Shown: positions 11,121 through 20,866, counted from the first letter of the stretch. The stretch is 64,000 bases of DNA from Amphritea sp. (GCF_016744155.1 NZ_JADGEW010000010.1:54651-118650), one strand, 5' to 3'. A program made the numbers and translations. The notes: generated by a model from the letters alone, not told the origin.

Positions 11121-11152
11121 TTTTAAGCTTCTTTTAAGAACTTCTCATTAAG
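11121..11152 (+). promoter_or_regulatory. Candidate response-regulator operator upstream of the SHP operon
   Basis: TTTTAAG occurs at 11121-11127 and again at 11132-11138, exactly 11 nt apart, with a third ATTAAG at 11147-11152. Direct repeats on one helix face with an 11-nt period are typical for OmpR/PhoB-family regulators, and the operon downstream encodes one. The rest of the 330-nt gap (10873-11204) holds no gene. Confidence 0.45.
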
Positions 11153-11204
11153 ATAGAGGTTATAGGAGATCGGTCATCGAGTTGAGCGATAGAGGAGAGA
11201 GAAG

Positions 11205-11810
11205 ATGCCGAATTTAGATTCACCCCAGGTAATAAAAGTATGGGACCCCTTTGTCAGGATATTCCACTGGTCACTGGCACTGTTTTTTACAGTTGCTTAT
11301 CTGACTGAAGATGATTTCGAAACGGTGCATTTTTATATGGGCTATGCCATCAGCGCCCTGATCGGGTTTCGCCTACTTTGGGGGATAGTCGGACCAAAAT
11401 ACGCACGTTTTAGTAACTTCATTACCGGGCGTGACAAAGTTGTTAGCTATTTGAAGTTGCTGTTAACCGGCAAGGCTGAACATTATGTTGGCCACAATCC
11501 GGCAGGCGGCATGATGGTGGTAGCGCTGTTGTTGCTGTTGGCAATGACCTGCTTCTTTGGCATGACGTTACTTGCAATGGATGGTGGTGGGCCGTTGGCA
11601 GGTACCTTCGTTACGGTACTCAACGAAGACCTGGTCGAAGAGGTACATGAACTCTGCGCTAACGCCACCCTATTACTAGTGTTTGTGCATATTGCCGGTG
11701 TAATTGTCAGTAGCTTTCTACATCGGGAAAATCTTATTAGGGCGATGGTGACTGGCGTTAAAAAAGTCGTAACTGAAAAAGGTAAAGGAGAGGTCCATGC
11801 GGATAAATAA
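11205..11810 (+). CDS. Prokaryotic cytochrome b561, membrane electron donor
   Basis: A 201-residue four-helix membrane protein of the cytochrome b561 / Ni-Fe hydrogenase cytochrome b type. The opening (KVWDPFVRIFHWSLA) carries the typical heme-binding His, with further helix His residues in ETVHFYMGY, EEVHELCAN and LLVFVHIAG. It probably passes electrons from quinol to the periplasmic cytochromes encoded next. The start has a good GGAGAG ribosome site, and the 3' end overlaps the SHP gene by 14 nt. Confidence 0.88.
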   Translation: MPNLDSPQVIKVWDPFVRIFHWSLALFFTVAYLTEDDFETVHFYMGYAISALIGFRLLWGIVGPKYARFSNFITGRDKVVSYLKLLLTGKAEHYVGHNPAGGMMVVALLLLLAMTCFFGMTLLAMDGGGPLAGTFVTVLNEDLVEEVHELCANATLLLVFVHIAGVIVSSFLHRENLIRAMVTGVKKVVTEKGKGEVHADK

Positions 11811-12195
11811 ACGACTATTACTAACCGGCGTGTTAACCAGCTTTGTTTTGTCGGCTAATGCAGGGGTTATGACAGATACTACTGATAATAAACTGGACCA
11901 GTATCGTGGGCAGGGGGCTGAGAACTTTAGTCCTGAAGCAGGGCTGGAGCTATGGCGATCGGATAACAATGGACGCAGCTGCACCCAGTGTCACGGTGCC
12001 AACCCAACTGACGTGGGTAAACATGCGAAAACCGGGAAAGTAATCAAACCGATGGCGCCCTCGGTTAATCCTAAACGTTTAACCGACAGCAAAAAAATCG
12101 ATAAGTGGTTTTTGCGAAACTGTAAGTGGACCTTGAAAAGAGAGTGTACTTCGCAGGAAAAAGGCGACTTCTTAGTTTGGCTCAGGGAGCAATAA
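11797..12195 (+). CDS. SHP-type (DUF1924) monoheme cytochrome c
   Basis: A 132-residue protein with a signal peptide (cleavage after ANA, about residue 22) and one heme c site, CTQCH. The C-terminal part KWFLRNCKWTLKRECT matches the sphaeroides heme protein (SHP) family, in which an Asn next to a disulfide Cys is the unusual, displaceable sixth heme ligand allowing O2 or NO binding; here the Asn-Cys pair and a second Cys are visible. The partner set b561-SHP-diheme cytochrome is the known SHP context. The physiological substrate is not known. Confidence 0.85.
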   Translation: MRINKRLLLTGVLTSFVLSANAGVMTDTTDNKLDQYRGQGAENFSPEAGLELWRSDNNGRSCTQCHGANPTDVGKHAKTGKVIKPMAPSVNPKRLTDSKKIDKWFLRNCKWTLKRECTSQEKGDFLVWLREQ

Positions 12196-12196
12196 A

Positions 12197-12748
12197 ATGG
12201 TGAAGTTAGGCATGAAAAAAGTAGTGGGATATCTTCGCTGGGGTGTGGCAGGTGGTTTTCTGCTTGCGGCCTGGGGACTCGGTCTTACCGGGGTTAGTAT
12301 TGCCTCGGGTAGTTATGGCGGGCGCTCCGATAATTCTGCCGAAGCGGTGCTTTATCGTGAGGAGTGTGGAGCCTGCCATCTGGCCTACCCCGCAAAAATG
12401 TTACCCGTCGATAGCTGGACTGAGATTATGGCCACACTGGAAGACCATTTTGAGGAGAATGCGGAAGTCTCTGATGAAACTGCTACGATGATCAGTGCTT
12501 ATCTCACTGATAATGCGGGCAAATCGGGCCGTGGAATGTTAAAAAGAGTGAAGCACGATGCGCCCCTGCGTATCACTGAGCTGGCATACTTTGTTCATGA
12601 GCACGATGATGTGCCCGAGCGGCTGGTCAGTGGTAATGAAGAGGTGGGTAGTTTCAGTAACTGTAATGCGTGCCATCAGCGCGCCGAAAGCGGAGACTTT
12701 GATGAGGATTCGGTTCGTATTCCTGGCTATGGTCGTTGGGATGATTAA
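12197..12748 (+). CDS. Diheme cytochrome c (DHC family)
   Basis: A 183-residue protein with an N-terminal hydrophobic signal or anchor (about residues 13-35) and two heme c sites, CGACH and CNACH. The ending RIPGYGRWDD is characteristic of the DHC family that reduces SHP in other Proteobacteria. It starts one base after the SHP stop and shares 47 nt at its 3' end with the PepSY gene. Probable chain: quinol, b561, DHC, SHP. Confidence 0.87.
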   Translation: MVKLGMKKVVGYLRWGVAGGFLLAAWGLGLTGVSIASGSYGGRSDNSAEAVLYREECGACHLAYPAKMLPVDSWTEIMATLEDHFEENAEVSDETATMISAYLTDNAGKSGRGMLKRVKHDAPLRITELAYFVHEHDDVPERLVSGNEEVGSFSNCNACHQRAESGDFDEDSVRIPGYGRWDD

Positions 12749-13004
12749 CCTGGCTCATGCCGGGTCTGATATTAGCGATAAACAGGTGAGGGCCTGGGTG
12801 ACTGAAGGCAGAATTCTGCCTTTCGAAGAGATCTACGCCCGCAATAAAGATCGTCTGTCCGGTCATCTGCTCGATCTGGAGATCGAGGAGGAGCATGGGC
12901 GTATTGTCTATGAAGCCGAGCTGCTGGATGCTAATGGAGATGTTTGGGAACTGTATATCGATGCGGTTACCGGCGAGGTAGTTAAAGAGGAACATGACGA
13001 TTGA
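12702..13004 (+). CDS. Periplasmic PepSY-domain protein
   Basis: A 100-residue protein: signal peptide MRIRFVFLAMVVGMINLAHA, then a PepSY domain ending EAELLDANGDVWELYIDAVTGEV. Start at ATG 12702 chosen because it creates the signal peptide; it lies inside the 3' end of the diheme cytochrome gene in another frame. PepSY proteins of this size often accompany cytochrome b561 and two-component systems and may modulate the sensor. Its stop overlaps the TTG start of the response-regulator gene. Confidence 0.8.
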   Translation: MRIRFVFLAMVVGMINLAHAGSDISDKQVRAWVTEGRILPFEEIYARNKDRLSGHLLDLEIEEEHGRIVYEAELLDANGDVWELYIDAVTGEVVKEEHDD

Positions 13005-13669
13005 GAATCTTACTGGTCGAAGATGATCTGGATCAGGCCGAGAGCTTAAAGCGTAGCTTGCAAAAGGCGGGCTACGTTGTCGAGATGGCGCATAATGGTA
13101 CCGATGGTCAGTTTCTAGGGGATGAAGAGATCTTTGATGCGATTATTTTGGATCTTGGGTTGCCTGAGATCGCAGGTCTCGATGTGTTAAAACACTGGCG
13201 GGAGAGGGGTAATACTGTCCCGGTTCTGATTTTAACGGCCAGAGATGCATGGCATGAACGGGTAGACGGGCTGAACGCGGGTGCGGATGATTATCTGGGT
13301 AAGCCCTTTCACGGGGATGAAGTGATTGCACGGCTGCAGGCAATTGTCCGACGTACAGTGGGTAAAGCTGATAATGTGCTTGAATGGAATGGCGTGCAGC
13401 TATTGCTGTCTGAACAGCAGGCGATTGACCAAAATGGCCAGCTTATCGCTTTAACGGCAATTGATTTCAGATTGTTGCGCCAGTTTATGATGTACCCCGA
13501 TAAAGTCCATTCTAAAAACCAGTTGAGCGAGCAGGTTTATGAAGAGGACAGGATAAAAGACAGTAATGTCATTGAGGTCTATGTGAACCGGTTGCGTAAC
13601 TACTTTGGTAAAGAGTTTATCAAAACCCAGTGGGGCAAAGGTTATCGCATCGGCCCTGTTGATAAATAG
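13001..13669 (+). CDS. OmpR-family response regulator
   Basis: A 222-residue regulator: receiver domain with acidic pocket EDD, phospho-acceptor Asp in IILDLGLPE (about residue 51) and Lys in GKPFHGD, followed by a winged-helix DNA-binding domain (SNVIEVYVNRLRNYFG, WGKGYRIG). It starts with TTG overlapping the PepSY stop (TTGA), which implies coupling. It resembles the QseB/PmrA/PhoP group. The AAG-type direct repeats upstream of the operon are a plausible autoregulatory site. Confidence 0.92.
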   Translation: MRILLVEDDLDQAESLKRSLQKAGYVVEMAHNGTDGQFLGDEEIFDAIILDLGLPEIAGLDVLKHWRERGNTVPVLILTARDAWHERVDGLNAGADDYLGKPFHGDEVIARLQAIVRRTVGKADNVLEWNGVQLLLSEQQAIDQNGQLIALTAIDFRLLRQFMMYPDKVHSKNQLSEQVYEEDRIKDSNVIEVYVNRLRNYFGKEFIKTQWGKGYRIGPVDK

Positions 13670-13688
13670 CTTTGTTAACTGACAAATT

Positions 13689-15005
13689 ATGATGACAACA
13701 TCTATCCGTAACCAGCTAAGTCGAAGTCTGATTATCGCCCTATGTGTCACGATGGGGGCTTTGTTAGTGGTGATTAACTGGGGTGTAGGGCAGATATCCC
13801 AGGAATATATTCTTTCCCGTTTGAAGCATGATGCCGAGTCAATTGTGGCCGCGTTAGAACAAGACCCTCTCAGCCAGTCCTGGCAGCTTAGCTCGCGTGG
13901 GGCAAGTAACGTTTATCAGCGAGCCTTGTCGGGGCATTACTACCTACTCTCGGGCCCCGATATCGAGATCAGAAGCCGTTCCCTGTGGGATTATCCGGTT
14001 AGTTTTGACAGGCTGACAAAGGGCCAGGAAAACAGTTTTCAGATGCCGGGGGCTAACGATCAGCATTGGTTGGTGTGGCAGCAGGCATTTAGTAAAAACG
14101 ATACCTTATTTACCCTGACGATTATTGAAGATAGTGCGCCACTGGATGCCCTAAAGTGGCGCTATACCCTCTGGGCTGTTCTGGTTGTAGTCCTTGGCGC
14201 GATCGCTCTGTTCTTTATGCAGCAGTGGAGTCTGACGCGAAACTTCCGTTATCTGGATTCCGTCAGAAAGAAGATTCAAGCCTTCCGTTATTCAGAAGAA
14301 AAACCCGATCTGAGTGGTATGCCCTCTGAACTGGCGCCGCTGGCAGATGACATTGATAAGTTACTGCAGCAGCTCAAGCAACGTGTGAGCCATTCACGTA
14401 ACGCTTTAGGTAATCTGGCTCATGAGATTAAGCGACCCTTACAAAGGCTGCAACAGCTGCAGGATGAATCAGAAATGGAGTTTGGGGCGGACATCAAAGG
14501 CCTGTTAAATGATATTCAGTGGTTGATTCAGCGAGAGATGAAACGGGCCCGAATTGTTGGGGTTTCTTCACCGGGCCGGCAAACGGATCTGTTAGTAGAT
14601 CTGCCCCCGGTGATTAATATTCTGGGTAAGCTGTATCCGGCCGTCAGGATCGAAACTGACTTCTCTTCTGAGCATATTTTGCCCCAGGACCGGGATGATA
14701 TGCTCGAATTGATCGGAAACCTTTTGGATAACGCCTGTAAATACGCGATGAGTGAAGTTAATCTCAGCACCGCGGTGGTAGATAGCCAGCTTATGATTCG
14801 TATTCGGGATGATGGTAAGGGACTGCCGCAGGAAAGTATTGAACGGTTGATGCTACGCGGGCAGCGCCTGGATGAACGGGAAGAGGGCGCAGGCCTGGGG
14901 CTGTCCATCTGTAGTGATATTGTTGAAAGTTATCGGGGCCGATTAACCCTGGAAAACCGAGAACCCCATGGCATTGAAGTGACTATTGGATTGCCGTTGC
15001 GATAA
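13689..15005 (+). CDS. Sensor histidine kinase of the SHP operon (PhoQ-like)
   Basis: A 438-residue inner-membrane kinase: membrane helix 1 (about residues 13-35), a periplasmic sensory domain of about 120 residues, membrane helix 2 (about 158-180), a linker, the phospho-acceptor His in NLAHEIKRPL (about residue 245) and a HATPase domain with N box GNLLDNACKYA, DDGKGLP and GAGLGLSI. The dimerisation and ATPase motifs look like the PhoQ subgroup. It starts 19 nt after the regulator stop. Being encoded with the cytochromes, it may monitor their redox state or gas ligand; the signal is unknown. Confidence 0.9.
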   Translation: MMTTSIRNQLSRSLIIALCVTMGALLVVINWGVGQISQEYILSRLKHDAESIVAALEQDPLSQSWQLSSRGASNVYQRALSGHYYLLSGPDIEIRSRSLWDYPVSFDRLTKGQENSFQMPGANDQHWLVWQQAFSKNDTLFTLTIIEDSAPLDALKWRYTLWAVLVVVLGAIALFFMQQWSLTRNFRYLDSVRKKIQAFRYSEEKPDLSGMPSELAPLADDIDKLLQQLKQRVSHSRNALGNLAHEIKRPLQRLQQLQDESEMEFGADIKGLLNDIQWLIQREMKRARIVGVSSPGRQTDLLVDLPPVINILGKLYPAVRIETDFSSEHILPQDRDDMLELIGNLLDNACKYAMSEVNLSTAVVDSQLMIRIRDDGKGLPQESIERLMLRGQRLDEREEGAGLGLSICSDIVESYRGRLTLENREPHGIEVTIGLPLR

Positions 15006-15071
15006 TTCACCTTTGTGAGGATTTAATCCTTCAGTTTGCCTCATTTAAATCAGTGAATATCAGGAGCTTTT

Positions 15072-15725
15072 ATCAAAAACATTATTGATCAAGCGCATAT
15101 CGACCAGGCACTGACAGCGCTGGCCAAACTGGACGCTGATATTGCTCGTGCGCTACCGCAGGTTGGTACGCCACCACCCCGTCAGCGTCCTTTCGGATTT
15201 TCTGCTCTGTTGGCTATCATTATCGGCCAGCAGGTCTCAACTGAAGCGGCTGCTGCTATCCGAGGGCGGGTTGAGACGGTTGTTCTGGAAGAGAGCCGGG
15301 AAGACGGGCCAGTAGGAGAGCTAACCGCTGATCGATTGCTGAAGGTTGAAGATCAGTTACTGCGAGATGCAGGGATGTCCTGGCGAAAGATTGAGTATGC
15401 GAATGGGCTGGCTGAGGCTGTTTTGTCGGGGCAATTAGATCTGAATGCGTTGCCTGAGATGACAGATGATGAGGCTATCAATGCTTTATCATCTCTGCGC
15501 GGTTTTGGCCGTTGGAGTGCAGAGATTTATCTGATGTTTTCATTACAGCGACAAGATATATTCCCTGCCGATGATCTCGCGCTGCTGGTAGCTTTGGGGC
15601 GGCTTAAACGGCTGGAACACAAGCCGACGCCCAAGCAGGCCCGCCAGCTAATCGAACACTGGTCACCCTATCGCAGTGCGGGTTCATTATTTCTTTGGCA
15701 CTACTACCGTGGTGCACCAGCCTGA
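15072..15725 (+). CDS. DNA-3-methyladenine glycosylase II (AlkA-like), probable non-ATG start
   Basis: HhH-GPD base-excision glycosylase. The helix-hairpin-helix LRGFGRWSAEIYLM is followed by the catalytic Asp in FPADDLALL. The conserved core begins at SALLAIIIGQQVS, so the in-frame TTG codons at 15207 and 15210 are too internal. Upstream sequence stays in frame and reads as family-like N-terminus (IKNIIDQAHIDQALTALAKL) back to a stop at 15054, yet has no ATG, GTG or TTG. An AGGAG at 15062-15066 places ATC 15072 at start distance, with ATT 15081 or 15084 as alternatives. Either a rare start codon or a base error. The gene stands alone after the two-component system. Confidence 0.78.
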   Translation: MKNIIDQAHIDQALTALAKLDADIARALPQVGTPPPRQRPFGFSALLAIIIGQQVSTEAAAAIRGRVETVVLEESREDGPVGELTADRLLKVEDQLLRDAGMSWRKIEYANGLAEAVLSGQLDLNALPEMTDDEAINALSSLRGFGRWSAEIYLMFSLQRQDIFPADDLALLVALGRLKRLEHKPTPKQARQLIEHWSPYRSAGSLFLWHYYRGAPA

Positions 15726-15874
15726 TTGAGTCTCTCCTCACTTTGAGCATATTGTCTTAATAAAATTAATCATATAAACCATACTGACGTTATTGGGTTT
15801 TGCTGCCACGTAAACCTCAATTATGCGTAAAGGAAGGTGGAATCTCTGCTAAAACAATAAAAAAGGATTTTGAT

Positions 15875-17566
15875 ATGCAATTCATTCGTGATCAGAAAAT
15901 TGGAGTTAAGATCTTTGGTTGCGTAGTGATACTGCTATGTATGGAACTTGTAGCGGTTGTTTACGGGCTGGCTAAAATTAGTAAAGTTGGAACTCAGTTG
16001 CAGGATATATCTGATGAGGATCTACCCTTGATTGAGTTGACTACACAGTTAACTATTCATCAGTTGGAATCAGCTCTGCTGGTTGAGAAGGCCGTTGCGT
16101 ATGGTGGACCAAGGCTGTCTGCTATGGCTCTTCCGAATGCCAGCCTGCCGAGTCTTCTTGAGCAGAATGATAAAAAAATTATAGAGGAGCTGATTCAGGC
16201 TAAAGCTATTATTGAAACCACGATTCAGCATGCCCCAACACCCGGCATGGAAGAGTTGGAACAGCAGCTACTGGAGCGGGTAGTCCGGCTTGAACAAGAT
16301 CATTATCAATATGAAGAGGCGCGGGATGAGCTACTTAGGTCTATCGATCAGGGTAGGATTGAGTCGTTTCAGTTGCAGTTTGAGTCGTTTCAGCAGCTAC
16401 AAGATAAGATAAACCTTGATCTGGAGAACTTCCTCTTTGATGTCGAACGTCTTACCGATATGGCGCTTGAGGTGGTTGTTTCAGAAGAAGTAAGTACATA
16501 TCAGGAGATCCTGGGAAGTTCAGCTCTGGTGCTATTAATAGGGCTGGGGCTGGGAGTCGCTCTTACCTTAAGTGTAACCCGCCCTCTCAAGGTAGCCGTT
16601 GACGTTGCCAACCGAATGGGCGAAGGAGATTTTAGTGATCAGATCCAGGCCACGAGTAAAGACGAAGCGGGTCAGCTGTTACAAGCGATGGCACTGATGT
16701 CGGGGCGCCTTAAAACAATGCTCAACGAAGTGAATCAATCTTCTGTTCAAATTAATAAATCTGCCCAGGATCTTTCTGATATATCCAGATTGAGTCATCA
16801 GACAATCAGCAGTCAGAACAGTAATACTGAGTTAGTGGCTGTCGCTATCAAGGAGATGGTAACTGCTCATCAGGAGATGGCAGGCAATACAAATAGTGCC
16901 AGTCATGCTGCCAGACAAGCGAGTGAGGACGCCAATCAAAGTGTTGGGGTAGTTGAGGAAAATCGCAGATCGATGCAGCTTCTGGTGGATAAAGTATCAG
17001 TAGCTGCGGAAAAACTGTTAGAACTTAAGGGCGCGAGTCAGGATATTGGAGGGATCCTGGGTGTGATTCGAGGGATTGCAGATCAGACTAATTTATTGGC
17101 TCTGAACGCTGCGATTGAAGCTGCCCGCGCTGGAGAGCACGGCAGGGGATTTGCTGTTGTGGCTGATGAGGTTAGATCGCTTGCCCAGTTGACACAGAGC
17201 TCAATTGAAGAGATTCAGAAACTAATAGGTCGAGTGCAAAATAGTACCGCCGTAGCAGTATCTGCAATGGATGAAAGTCGGGAGTACGTACAAAGTAACG
17301 CGATTCATGCCGATCAGCTTAGTGTTGCGTTGGGTAATATTACCGAAGCGATTACGACAATCAGTGATCTTAATAACCTCATAGCTACAGCGAGTGATCA
17401 GCAGCTGTTTACCGCTGAAGAGGTAAACCAGAATGTAGCTCAGATTAGTGATTCTGCAGGTAGTATTCAGCAGAACTCGGATAATAGTTCTCGCTCCAGT
17501 CAACAATTGAGGCAGCTATCGCATGCTTTGCAGGTTCAGGTAGGGCAATTTAAGCTGGAGAGTTAG
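15875..17566 (+). CDS. Methyl-accepting chemotaxis protein
   Basis: A 563-residue chemoreceptor: membrane helix 1 (about residues 10-33), a roughly 180-residue periplasmic helical domain (4HB-like, no known ligand motif), membrane helix 2 (about 205-228, [18 protein letters not shown]), HAMP, and a cytoplasmic signalling hairpin with the conserved tip [20 protein letters not shown]. No C-terminal CheR pentapeptide. Start at ATG 15875 follows AAGGA at good spacing; an open frame upstream to 15800 lacks a ribosome site. Confidence 0.92.
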   Translation: MQFIRDQKIGVKIFGCVVILLCMELVAVVYGLAKISKVGTQLQDISDEDLPLIELTTQLTIHQLESALLVEKAVAYGGPRLSAMALPNASLPSLLEQNDKKIIEELIQAKAIIETTIQHAPTPGMEELEQQLLERVVRLEQDHYQYEEARDELLRSIDQGRIESFQLQFESFQQLQDKINLDLENFLFDVERLTDMALEVVVSEEVSTYQEILGSSALVLLIGLGLGVALTLSVTRPLKVAVDVANRMGEGDFSDQIQATSKDEAGQLLQAMALMSGRLKTMLNEVNQSSVQINKSAQDLSDISRLSHQTISSQNSNTELVAVAIKEMVTAHQEMAGNTNSASHAARQASEDANQSVGVVEENRRSMQLLVDKVSVAAEKLLELKGASQDIGGILGVIRGIADQTNLLALNAAIEAARAGEHGRGFAVVADEVRSLAQLTQSSIEEIQKLIGRVQNSTAVAVSAMDESREYVQSNAIHADQLSVALGNITEAITTISDLNNLIATASDQQLFTAEEVNQNVAQISDSAGSIQQNSDNSSRSSQQLRQLSHALQVQVGQFKLES

Positions 17567-17747
17567 AGGTATCTCCTGCATGAAAGTGTTGGCTGAGTTT
17601 GCACGGTGGGGCTCCTGCATAGCCAGAGTCTATACTTATTTCTGAATCTATTGTGCTTTGCGCGGTCGACTAATGAGTGCAGTGCTTATAGTACTACTAT
17701 CAGCACTAGCGTCGCGCAGCAGAATTATATCTATTTGAGGAATGTTT

Positions 17748-18377
17748 ATGACCGATAGCCCGAAGGCTCACAGTATGAAGTTCTGGCTCTCAATGGGGGC
17801 ATTTCAGGTTGTCTTTGGTTTAGCTGTTTTTGGCCTGACCCGTGAGTACTATCTTTCTGATACTCCTATGGCCAGTGCCCCAGCTAAGCCTGGTCTGAAT
17901 TGGCCCACCGCCGGACAAACGCTGTCCAGTGATCTGTTAACCGGTCAGGATGTTCCTTCTCAAAAAATGGGGCAGGGTATCGCCAACACTGTGGGTGCAA
18001 CCTCTGATCTAAATGTGCTGCAAGACCCGGTAGAGATCTCCCGTCGGGCGAATGAGATGTTTGCCCAGCAGGATTATGCAAGCGCGGCTCAGCTCTATGC
18101 GAAGCTACTGGAATTCGATCCTGAAAATGCCAGTACCTATAATAACTTGGGCTTGACGCTACACTATATCGGCCGCTCTGATGAAGCGCTTAAAATGTTG
18201 GAGGAGGGTTCCATCATTGATCCTTTCGATCAACGACTTTTGTTAACCCTGGGGTTCGTTAGTACCCAATTAGGTGATACAGAAAAAGCGCGTAGTGCAC
18301 TTAAGTCGGCTGTGGCTCTGGGCGCAGATACGCAGGTAGGGCAATCCGCAACGAAGATGCTGGATGAGCTGCCCTGA
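17748..18377 (+). CDS. Membrane-anchored TPR protein
   Basis: About 209 residues: one N-terminal membrane helix (SMGAFQVVFGLAVFGL), a low-complexity periplasmic linker, and two to three tetratricopeptide repeats (ASAAQLYAKLLEFDPENAS, YNNLGLTLHYIGRSDEAL, LLTLGFVSTQLGDTEKAR). It likely serves as a protein-interaction scaffold in the periplasm. ATG 17748 chosen because GAGG at 17737 lies seven bases before it; ATG 17742 is too close. Convergent with the DUF924 gene. Confidence 0.75.
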   Translation: MTDSPKAHSMKFWLSMGAFQVVFGLAVFGLTREYYLSDTPMASAPAKPGLNWPTAGQTLSSDLLTGQDVPSQKMGQGIANTVGATSDLNVLQDPVEISRRANEMFAQQDYASAAQLYAKLLEFDPENASTYNNLGLTLHYIGRSDEALKMLEEGSIIDPFDQRLLLTLGFVSTQLGDTEKARSALKSAVALGADTQVGQSATKMLDELP

Positions 18378-18397
18378 TCCTGAGTGATAAATTGGGT

Positions 18398-18934
18398 TTA
18401 GAAACCTGAGTCCGGGCTGGCTAGAAATATCTCTTCTTCAGCTGTGCTTGTCCGGCCGAGTATCTTGTTTCTGTGTGGATAACGTCCGAACCTTTCAATA
18501 ATGACTTTGTGTTTCTGTTCAAACTCGGCTGAGGAGGGATCACTCAGTTTTGAATAAAGTCGCTCTGCCTCCGAATGAATCACCAGAGACTCACTATGCA
18601 TAAGAGGGAGATAAAAAAATGGACGTTTCTCTTCGCTGAGTTCTGTATCAAAGCCTTTTTCAATAGCGGATTGTGCTAGTGCTAAGGCCAGTGTGTCATA
18701 GGCAAATGACCGGGGAGTATCCCGAAACATGTTTCTTGAGAACTGATCCAGCACAATAACTTCAGCAAGGCTTCCATATGCTGTTTTTCTCCAGTGAAAT
18801 AACTCGCAGTTTGCCGCTTGATTATGTATCTCTGAGAACCGCTCAATAATCAATCGATCAAACTCGGTGTCTTTGATGAACCACTGTGAGCTATCTATTT
18901 CGTTGAACCAAAACTCAATAATTTCCTGATGCAT
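18398..18934 (-). CDS. DUF924 family protein
   Basis: A 178-residue cytosolic protein of the DUF924 (all-helical, TPR-like) family, recognised by the opening EIIEFWFNE, the block VIVLDQFSRNMFRDTPRSFA and FFYLPLMHSES. The family's biochemical role is unknown. Monocistronic. Confidence 0.9.
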   Translation of the reverse strand: MHQEIIEFWFNEIDSSQWFIKDTEFDRLIIERFSEIHNQAANCELFHWRKTAYGSLAEVIVLDQFSRNMFRDTPRSFAYDTLALALAQSAIEKGFDTELSEEKRPFFYLPLMHSESLVIHSEAERLYSKLSDPSSAEFEQKHKVIIERFGRYPHRNKILGRTSTAEEEIFLASPDSGF

Positions 18935-19182
18935 AGTTACCCCTGAAATATACCGTCATATTCTTATCCCTAGCCTGATCGGGTCAGGTTTCAGATAGGT
19001 TTATAATAGCTTATTGGCAGTATCAGCAACTATTCATCTGAAAAACAGTCTTTGTTCAAAAAATGTACAGTTTTGGCTCGACTTTAGAGCCTTAACTCTT
19101 TACAGTTCGCGCTTCTCTAAAGACTCTGTATTGCTCTGCTTACCGATACTTTATTTACTGCTCTCTTTTAGGACTTATCCCT

Positions 19183-20787
19183 TTGATCTCCTCTGCGAAC
19201 ATCACTATGCAGTTTGGCGCTGAGCCTCTGTTTGAAAACATCTCCGCTAAATTCGGCAATGGTAACCGTTATGGTCTGATCGGTGCGAACGGCTGTGGTA
19301 AATCTACCTTCATGAAGATCCTGAGTGGAGAACTGACGCCGACTTCTGGCAACATCTCTATTACGCCGGGCGAGAAGCTGGGTATTCTTAGCCAGGATCA
19401 GTTTGCTTTTGAAGAGTACAGCGTTATTGATGCCGTTATTATGGGCGATGCTGAACTGTGGAAAGTGAAGCAGGAGCGCGATCGTATCTACTCTCTGCCT
19501 GAGATGTCGGAAGAAGATGGCATGAAGGTTGCCCATCTGGAAACCGAGTTTGCTGAGCTGGATGGATACAGTGCGGAAAGCCGTGCTGGGGATATTCTGC
19601 TGGAAGCGGGTATTGCCGAGAAATATCACTTTGGCCTGATGGGACAAGTTGCACCGGGCTGGAAACTGCGGGTGTTGCTGGCGCAGGCACTGTTTGCAAA
19701 TCCTGATATTTTGCTGCTGGATGAGCCAACCAACAACCTGGATATCCACACTATCAGCTGGTTAGAAAATGTTCTGAATCAGCGTAAGTGCACCATGATC
19801 ATTATCTCCCACGACCGTCACTTCCTGAACGCGGTCTGTACCCATATGGCGGATATCGATTACGGCGAGCTGCGTGTCTATCCGGGTAACTATGAATACT
19901 TTATGGAAGCGTCTTCGCTGATCCGTGACCAGCTGTTAACCGAGAATGCTAAAAAGAGCTCGGAAATGGACGAGTTACAAGCATTTGTAAACCGTTTCTC
20001 TGCCAACGCCTCTAAAGCTAAGCAGGCGAGTTCGCGCGCGAAGAAATTGGATAAAATTGAGCTGGACGAGGTAAAGACTTCTAGTCGCCAGGTGCCCTCA
20101 ATTACCTATAAGCAGGACAAGCGTTTGCACCGTCAGGCGCTGATTCTGGAAGACATGGGCCATGGCTTTGATGGTGGCACACTGTTCTCTGACGGTAACC
20201 TTATACTGGAAGCGGGCGCTAAGTTGGCGGTTATCGGTGAAAACGGCGCGGGTAAAACAACTTTCATGCGTTGTTTGATGAAAGAATTAGAAGCCAACGA
20301 AGGCACGGTTAAGTGGTCTGAAAATGCCACCATCGGTTACTGCCCTCAGGATAGTTCTGCTGACTTCGATACTGATCTGACATTGTTTGAGTGGATGTCA
20401 CAGTGGCGTACGCCGAAACATGATGATCTAAAAGTACGGGCGATGCTGGGACGTTTGCTGTTTACCGCCGATGACTTTAATAAGAAAGCCCGGGTCTGTT
20501 CCGGTGGTGAAAAGAACCGCCTCCTGTTCGGTAAGCTGATGATGATGGATATCAACGTGCTGATCATGGACGAGCCGACCAACCACATGGATATGGAAGC
20601 GATTGAAGCGTTGAACGCCGCGCTTGAAGGCTTTGATGGTACGCTGATCTTTGTTAGCCATGACCGTGCTTTCGTTTCCTCTCTTGCGACCTGTGTAATA
20701 GAGATTAAGGATAAGGAAGTAATTTACTTCCCAGGTACTTTTGACGAGTATTTGTCGGATCAGACTAAAGCGTCCAGAGTTGCCTGA
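19183..20787 (+). CDS. ybiT: ABC-F ATPase YbiT
   Basis: A 534-residue ABC-F protein with two ABC domains joined by a charged linker (about residues 235-300), no membrane part. Walker A motifs GANGCGKST and GENGAGKTT; Walker [13 protein letters not shown] and [11 protein letters not shown]; the second signature reads SGGEKNRLL while the first is degenerate ([11 protein letters not shown]). The sequence follows E. coli YbiT almost line by line ([18 protein letters not shown]). ABC-F proteins act on the ribosome E site. Translation begins with TTG 19183 behind an AGGA; no ATG is available near it. Confidence 0.95.
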   Translation: MISSANITMQFGAEPLFENISAKFGNGNRYGLIGANGCGKSTFMKILSGELTPTSGNISITPGEKLGILSQDQFAFEEYSVIDAVIMGDAELWKVKQERDRIYSLPEMSEEDGMKVAHLETEFAELDGYSAESRAGDILLEAGIAEKYHFGLMGQVAPGWKLRVLLAQALFANPDILLLDEPTNNLDIHTISWLENVLNQRKCTMIIISHDRHFLNAVCTHMADIDYGELRVYPGNYEYFMEASSLIRDQLLTENAKKSSEMDELQAFVNRFSANASKAKQASSRAKKLDKIELDEVKTSSRQVPSITYKQDKRLHRQALILEDMGHGFDGGTLFSDGNLILEAGAKLAVIGENGAGKTTFMRCLMKELEANEGTVKWSENATIGYCPQDSSADFDTDLTLFEWMSQWRTPKHDDLKVRAMLGRLLFTADDFNKKARVCSGGEKNRLLFGKLMMMDINVLIMDEPTNHMDMEAIEALNAALEGFDGTLIFVSHDRAFVSSLATCVIEIKDKEVIYFPGTFDEYLSDQTKASRVA

Positions 20788-20821
20788 TATCTTGTCTAGA
20801 TGAGCGGTTTCTGACAGATAT

Positions 20822-20866
20822 AAAAAAGCCCCCAGGTTCTTAAACAGAAGCTGGGGGCTTTTTTTA
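20822..20866. terminator. Bidirectional terminator between ybiT and the ATP-grasp gene
   Basis: AAAAAAGCCCCCAG and CTGGGGGCTTTTTTT pair perfectly over the GC-rich part around a short internal loop, with A and T tracts on the two sides, between convergent genes. Confidence 0.92.
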
